NCBI GenBank assembly: GCA_900555175.1
Contig: USJT01000030.1
Coordinates: forward strand, 1 to 9,223
Source: an uncultured bacterium
GTDB taxonomy: Bacteria; Cyanobacteriota; Vampirovibrionia; Gastranaerophilales; Gastranaerophilaceae
Length of the DNA stretch: 9,223 nt
Reading direction: 5' to 3'
The notes beneath the pieces were generated by a model. It saw only the letters and a list, made by a program, of their open reading frames with translations. It did no database searches and had not been told where the DNA came from. The position numbers and the translations under genes were made by a program. This document shows positions 5,473-9,223 of the stretch, piece after piece. Numbering within the stretch: the stretch's first letter is position 1; every line of letters begins with the position of its first letter.

Positions 5473-7596
5473 ATGCAAATAACTCCAATTAGTGCTTACC
5501 CCAATAATATACATTTTCAATCAGAAAAAGTTAAAAAACAAAAACAAAAAAACAATAAAATATTTTCTCAAAAAAGTACATATACCAAAGAAGAATTAAA
5601 TAATTATCTTGGAATTGCAACAGGAGTTGGAATAGCACTTGCAGGTGCTTTTAGTTCTTTACTTTCAAGGGCTACAATAAAAGAATTGAGCAAATCCAAA
5701 AAAATGGTTAAAAATTTAACAGAAAATAACAAAACTCTTTCTAAATTGAATAAGAGTTTAAAAGAAGAGATTAAAGAAGCAAAAGAATCTTTTGCAGATC
5801 TTTTAGAAGGAGATGTTGCTCCGAAAGAACAAAGAGATCATTTATTAAATACGATAAAAGACAAGATTGAAAACGGCGATTACGGTTATGATATTCAAAA
5901 TCCGCCAATTATAGGGAAAAAAGATACTCCTGTTTTCCATGATTCAATACCGTTACCAGAATATGTCGGAACAGCAAATCGCGAATATATTCAAAAACTA
6001 GATATTCCTGAGATTAAACCTGACGGAAGTTTTGATTATGAACTTCCAATGTTGCCTAATGTGAACATTTCTCATTCACCGTCTGTAAATTTCAAACCAG
6101 TCGAAAATCAGTTAACAAATATTTCTGAAAGTTATGCACAATCAGTTCAATGGAATAATGATAAAATATCGCGTGATATTTTGCAGAATTTTTATGACGG
6201 TCATGGTCAAACTTTAGATGGTGTCAAATTCCACTTTGAACCGACAAGAAATAAAAAATATAAGGTTAGAATAGAAGGAAAATCTACATTTACACCTGAT
6301 AAAGCTATTTATATCGGAGAATCTTCAAAGCGTTATGATGCAAAAGCTGCAGGAAATTACGGTGAAGGTTTAAAAATGGCAACATTAAAGCTTTTAAAAG
6401 ACGGTGGTGCCAATAATGTAAAAATAGCTTCCGATAATTGGAAAGTAACTTATAAATTGGCTGACGGCAATTTGTCAGATAAAAAAGTTTTGGCATATTC
6501 TCTAGAAAAAGTTGACAATTTTAACGGAAATTATATGGAGTTTGAAACTTCAGATAAAACATTGTTGGATTCTTTGAGAACTACAATAAATCGTTTTTAT
6601 AATTCAGGTAATACTCATTTCAAATGTCCTGATTTTGAAAATGATTTAATTGGTGTAAAAATATTACCGAGAAGTGAAAAAGGTGGTCTTTATATAGCAG
6701 GTCAAAGGATTGAAGTAAATAGAGATTATGATGGTTTGTACGGGATTTCGTTATTTATAAAAGAAAAACCACCTAAAAGATATTTAGATATTTCACGTGA
6801 CAGAACATCTTTGAACAGTACGGATTTTGTAGAATTAGGATTTTGGTTGGCAGGTGAAAATAGAATGTCTAATACAGATAAAGTAAAATTTATAAAAGCA
6901 CTTGAACCATATTGGGATTATAAAGAATATAGGCTATTAACACCGATTGATTATATGTTGAGTGATTTTATAGGAATGTTAAATAATGGTACAAATAGTT
7001 CAATTTTACATGTAAAATTTCCTGAAAAATATGTAGCATATTCTCCTGCAACAAATGAATTAGTAAATGATTTGCGTAGTAAAGGTTATAAGATATGTAA
7101 AAAGGAATTTTCTAATTTGGGAATGCAGACTATTTCAGGCTTGATGGGTGAAGCAAGAGCGCATGAAGCAGTTGTTCCAAATGATGTTGAGAAAAAGAAA
7201 ATTTTAATAATAAAAGAAGCACTAAATAAATTAGCTCCATCATTGAAAGAAAATGAATTTACTGATGATGAAATAAATACAAGTATCTATATGTTTAACA
7301 GATTTTCTGATAAAGATAAAAAGATGTATTCAAATTCAATTGCGGAAGCAATAGTTGATAATGCCGTTTCAAAAGGCTTTTGGTTGGATAGAAATTATTT
7401 AAAAACTGCAAATTTCAGTGATGTTATAGAAACAGCGCTTCATGAGCTTTCGCATAAAGTTGGCGGAGATGAAAGTTCTGAATTTTCATACCAATTAACA
7501 AATGTCAATAAATCAGTAATAAATCAAATAGTAAATAACGTAAAAACAAGAAATGAAATGCAGGCAATGAATAAGCTTTGGGATAGTTTAGAGTAA
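5473..7596 (+). CDS. membrane-anchored GHKL-type ATPase with C-terminal HExxH metallopeptidase motif
   Basis: A 707-residue protein of unknown role with a mosaic build. Residues 1-16 (MQITPIS...IHFQ) form a short N-terminal motif, followed by a Lys/Gln/Asn-rich stretch (19-29). One membrane segment spans about 46-66, then a likely coiled coil (70-110) and a Pro-rich linker (140-215). Residues 225-330 resemble a Bergerat/GHKL ATP-binding fold: N-box RDILQNFYD (234-242) with Q238, N239 and D242; a G1-like YIGESSK (280-286); and the glycine loop GNYGEGLKMA (294-303). A connecting domain has GLYIAGQRI (405-413) and ISRDRT (440-445). Near the C-terminus is HELSH (657-661), followed by GGDESSEF; the helical run before it and D666, E667 or E670 as third ligand fit a zinc peptidase. 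The catalytic Glu of the N-box is Asp (D235). The start has GAAAGG (5462-5467), 5 bases upstream of the ATG. The gene stands alone, after the dnaN terminator and convergent with the recombinase. The motifs are visible; the function is not known. Confidence 0.75.
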   Translation: MQITPISAYPNNIHFQSEKVKKQKQKNNKIFSQKSTYTKEELNNYLGIATGVGIALAGAFSSLLSRATIKELSKSKKMVKNLTENNKTLSKLNKSLKEEIKEAKESFADLLEGDVAPKEQRDHLLNTIKDKIENGDYGYDIQNPPIIGKKDTPVFHDSIPLPEYVGTANREYIQKLDIPEIKPDGSFDYELPMLPNVNISHSPSVNFKPVENQLTNISESYAQSVQWNNDKISRDILQNFYDGHGQTLDGVKFHFEPTRNKKYKVRIEGKSTFTPDKAIYIGESSKRYDAKAAGNYGEGLKMATLKLLKDGGANNVKIASDNWKVTYKLADGNLSDKKVLAYSLEKVDNFNGNYMEFETSDKTLLDSLRTTINRFYNSGNTHFKCPDFENDLIGVKILPRSEKGGLYIAGQRIEVNRDYDGLYGISLFIKEKPPKRYLDISRDRTSLNSTDFVELGFWLAGENRMSNTDKVKFIKALEPYWDYKEYRLLTPIDYMLSDFIGMLNNGTNSSILHVKFPEKYVAYSPATNELVNDLRSKGYKICKKEFSNLGMQTISGLMGEARAHEAVVPNDVEKKKILIIKEALNKLAPSLKENEFTDDEINTSIYMFNRFSDKDKKMYSNSIAEAIVDNAVSKGFWLDRNYLKTANFSDVIETALHELSHKVGGDESSEFSYQLTNVNKSVINQIVNNVKTRNEMQAMNKLWDSLE

Positions 7597-7603
7597 AAAT
7601 AAT

Positions 7604-8461
7604 TTATCCGTTAATAGCAAAATAAACTTCTTTAAGACGCTTTTTGCTAATGTGTGTATACAATTGAGTTGTGGATACGTCACTGTGACCTAAAAGCTCT
7701 TGTACAACTCTTAAATCTGCGCCGTTTTCAAGTAAATGTGTAGCAAATGTATGACGAAGTGTGTGCGGAGATATCGATTTGTGCAACTTTTTGCCCTGTT
7801 CATGAATGAATGTATAAACCTCTTGTCTTGTAACATGTTTTCCATGTTCATTTATGAGCAAAAATTTTAATTGCAAATTGTATTTTTGCATATAGTAATC
7901 ACGCTCGGGCAAAAATTCTTTTATCGCTTTTATTGCTTTTTTGCCCAACGGTACAAGTCTGTCTTTTGAACCTTTGCCTGTACATTCAAGATATTTTCCG
8001 TTTAAGTCATAATCATTTATTTTAAGATTAACAAGCTCTGAAACTCTGAGTCCGCAACCATATAAAAGTTCTATTATTACTCTGTGTAATTTAGTCAAAT
8101 TCTGGTTTAAAATTGTATTAATTTCTTCAACAGTCATAACTTTAGGGAGTTTTTGCGGAACTTTCGGCTGCTCAAGTGTTAAAGTTGGATTTGTTTTTAT
8201 AATCTCGTTTGCACAAGCCCATTTGAAAAATCCGCGAAGAGATGCAGTTTTTCGCATAATGCTTGTTGGTGAATACTTTCGTTCATGCAGATTTCTGATA
8301 TATGAATTAACTTTTGTTCTTTGAATATTTTTGATATCTTCATCCGAGCAAAAATCAAAAAATTCGCTTAAATCTCTCCTGTATGCTTCAAGAGTATTTT
8401 CAGCAAGACCTTTTTCAATTTCTAAAAAATCCAAATATTCCGATAATACCTGTGTATTCAT
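7604..8461 (-). CDS. xerD: XerC/XerD-type tyrosine recombinase
   Basis: A site-specific recombinase that breaks and rejoins DNA through a tyrosine-DNA intermediate; Xer proteins resolve chromosome dimers at dif during division. The 285-residue length is typical of XerC/XerD. The N-terminal SAM-like core-binding domain covers about 1-90 (YLDFLEIEKGLAENTLEAYRRDL). The catalytic domain carries the full set: R139 (GCGLRVSEL), K163 (TGKGSKDRLVPLG), H233 and R236 (SPHTLRHTFATHLL), H259 (LLGHSDVSTTQLYTH) and Y268. It is intact, and no phage genes or attachment sites lie nearby, so a housekeeping role is more likely than an integrase. Whether it is XerC or XerD cannot be decided here; the symbol is provisional. 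The ATG (8459-8461) has no clear Shine-Dalgarno. Its stop is 7 bases from that of the convergent ATPase gene, with no obvious terminator between them. Confidence 0.92.
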   Translation of the reverse strand: MNTQVLSEYLDFLEIEKGLAENTLEAYRRDLSEFFDFCSDEDIKNIQRTKVNSYIRNLHERKYSPTSIMRKTASLRGFFKWACANEIIKTNPTLTLEQPKVPQKLPKVMTVEEINTILNQNLTKLHRVIIELLYGCGLRVSELVNLKINDYDLNGKYLECTGKGSKDRLVPLGKKAIKAIKEFLPERDYYMQKYNLQLKFLLINEHGKHVTRQEVYTFIHEQGKKLHKSISPHTLRHTFATHLLENGADLRVVQELLGHSDVSTTQLYTHISKKRLKEVYFAING

Positions 8462-8489
8462 ATTCTAATTTTACTACATACTTCGTTTA

Positions 8490-8517
8490 ATGACATTCAG
8501 CGTTTATATGATATAAT
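8490..8517 (+). promoter_or_regulatory. promoter of the NTF2-like gene (extended -10)
   Basis: ATGACA (8490-8495; five of six bases of TTGACA) stands 16 bases before an exact TATAAT (8512-8517), which is preceded by TG plus one base (8509-8511), an extended -10. Transcription would begin near 8524, so the ATG at 8522 cannot be the start codon and the one at 8585 is used, giving a leader of about 60 bases. Confidence 0.7.
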
Positions 8518-8571
8518 TAAAATGAACAAATTTTATACAAAAATCGTTCTATTATTGGAAGATTGGTTTGT

Positions 8572-8580
8572 AGAAAGGGA
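8572..8580 (+). promoter_or_regulatory. ribosome binding site deciding the start at 8585
   Basis: AGAAAGGGA lies 4 bases before the ATG at 8585, which opens a signal peptide. No comparable site precedes the in-frame ATG at 8522. Confidence 0.75.
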
Positions 8581-8584
8581 AAAA

Positions 8585-9067
8585 ATGAAAAAATTATTAT
8601 CTATATTAATGTTATTTGCAATGTTTATGATGACAGGTTTGCAAGCATTGGCAGACAGTGCTCAAGAGGCTGTAAACTTCTTTCACAGTTATGTAGCTGC
8701 TGCTAATTCTTATAGCCCGAAAGTTGCGACAATGTATTCTCCAAATGCAAAAATTATAAGACAGGTTGTAAAACCAAACGGAGAACTTGTTAATGTATCA
8801 ACAAATACTGCAACTTATATAAAACAAATGAGAATAGGTCAAGCAGGTGCAAAAATGAGAGGTTACAAAAATACTTACACTAATGTGTCTGTAAAATCTC
8901 TTGGCAACGGTGCTTACAAAGTAAGTTCTTTAAGACAACCTAAAGGTGAAACTTACAAATTAAAAACATACATGGTAGTTAAGAAAATAAACGGTAAATG
9001 GCAAATTACAGAAGAATTGATGCAAACAAAAGAACAAATTTTCTTGAAATATGCCAATAAAAAATAA
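8585..9067 (+). CDS. secreted NTF2/SnoaL-like small protein
   Basis: A 160-residue precursor with a clear signal peptide: MKK, a hydrophobic core (LLSILMLFAMFMMTG), and a likely signal-peptidase I cut after ALA (residues 21-23). The mature part begins DSAQEAVNFFHSYV, an amphipathic helix. It goes on through MYSPNAKII, a helix near TYIKQMR, and beta-strand-like stretches ending in TYMVVKKINGKWQITEELM, the order expected of a cone-shaped NTF2-like fold. No catalytic set is evident; such domains bind small ligands or mediate contacts, so the role is open. Location is periplasmic or extracellular. The reading frame extends upstream to 8522, but promoter and Shine-Dalgarno positions place the start at 8585. 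aroC starts 12 bases after its stop, so the two are probably co-transcribed without an obvious functional link. The fold call is from pattern and moderately sure. Confidence 0.65.
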   Translation: MKKLLSILMLFAMFMMTGLQALADSAQEAVNFFHSYVAAANSYSPKVATMYSPNAKIIRQVVKPNGELVNVSTNTATYIKQMRIGQAGAKMRGYKNTYTNVSVKSLGNGAYKVSSLRQPKGETYKLKTYMVVKKINGKWQITEELMQTKEQIFLKYANKK

Positions 9068-9079
9068 TAAACAAGGATT

Positions 9080-9223
9080 ATGCTCGATAAATTCAGATTT
9101 TTAACAGCGGGAGAAAGTCATGGCAAATGCTTAACCGCAATAATAGAGGGAGTACCCGCAGGGTTTGATATAAATCCTGATTTTATAAACAAGGAATTAA
9201 AACGCCGTCAAGGAGGTTATGGC
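9080..9223 (+). CDS. aroC: chorismate synthase, N-terminal part (runs off the window)
   Basis: The first 48 residues of chorismate synthase, the FMN-dependent last step of the shikimate pathway, which converts 5-enolpyruvylshikimate-3-phosphate to chorismate for aromatic amino acids. The segment shows the family signature FLTAGESHG (residues 7-15) and RRQGGYG (42-48), where the usual RRxGGYGRG motif is cut by the window edge. EGVPAGFDI (23-31) is also typical. The ATG is preceded by AAGGA (9073-9077) with a short 2-base spacer. It lies 12 bases after the NTF2-like gene and probably shares its promoter. The remaining C-terminal part lies outside the window. Confidence 0.96.
   Translation, partial: MLDKFRFLTAGESHGKCLTAIIEGVPAGFDINPDFINKELKRRQGGYG

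Noticed and set aside
689..6496. Short open frames inside metG, the glycosyltransferase, the small membrane gene, dnaN and the ATPase gene (for example 689-871, 1324-1560, 2054-2347, 3618-3815, 4971-5159, 6305-6496)
   Set aside because: They lie within well-supported genes in other frames, encode no recognisable domain and have low-complexity or antisense-like composition.
5473..8461. ATPase gene plus tyrosine recombinase as an integrated mobile element
   Set aside because: The recombinase has Xer length and motifs, the two genes converge, no attachment-site repeats or tRNA are visible, and composition matches the neighbours.
8522..8584. Upstream ATG at 8522 for the NTF2-like gene, adding 21 residues
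   Set aside because: It falls at the predicted transcription start, has no ribosome binding site and would bury the signal peptide. The ATG at 8585 has both a Shine-Dalgarno and a proper signal peptide behind it.

Overview
The window is AT-rich bacterial chromosome with housekeeping genes and no phage, plasmid or insertion-sequence genes. Three things suggest a gut melainabacterium (Gastranaerophilales / Vampirovibrionia, the non-photosynthetic sister group of Cyanobacteria): the low G+C; the cyanobacterial-style layout, with dnaN and not dnaA beside what looks like the replication origin; and a large protein starting MQITPIS...HFQ, which resembles an N-terminal motif I associate with that lineage. 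This placement is inferred from memory of the group, not from a search.

Left part (1-3318, minus strand): a GT-C/GT39-like membrane glycosyltransferase lies 48 bases upstream of metG (methionyl-tRNA synthetase) and is probably co-transcribed with it. A REP-like palindrome lies beyond the metG stop. A small plus-strand gene (3433-3858) encodes an unrecognised single-pass membrane protein.

Centre (3859-4218): the only long gene-free stretch. It holds five exact copies of TTTTCTACA (two inside a perfect 28-bp palindrome) and three near-copies. They are followed by a G/C-containing spacer, five consecutive TTA triplets and a 52-base stretch of pure A/T, and then by dnaN. This has the architecture of oriC: DnaA boxes, a DnaA-trio-like element and an unwinding element. 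The main coding strand changes from minus to plus close to it.

Right part (4219-9223): dnaN (sliding clamp) ends in a clear intrinsic terminator. Next is a 707-residue protein that appears to join a membrane anchor, a coiled coil, a GHKL/HSP90-type ATPase domain and a C-terminal HExxH zinc-peptidase motif; it is the most unusual protein here. A Xer-type tyrosine recombinase converges on it with 7 bases between the stops. Divergent from the recombinase, a good extended -10 promoter drives a small secreted NTF2-like protein, followed after 12 bases by the start of aroC (chorismate synthase), which runs off the window.

The genes do not form one pathway. The coherent unit is replication: origin plus sliding clamp. 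The candidate new biology is the origin with its non-canonical box sequence and the ATPase-metallopeptidase fusion.
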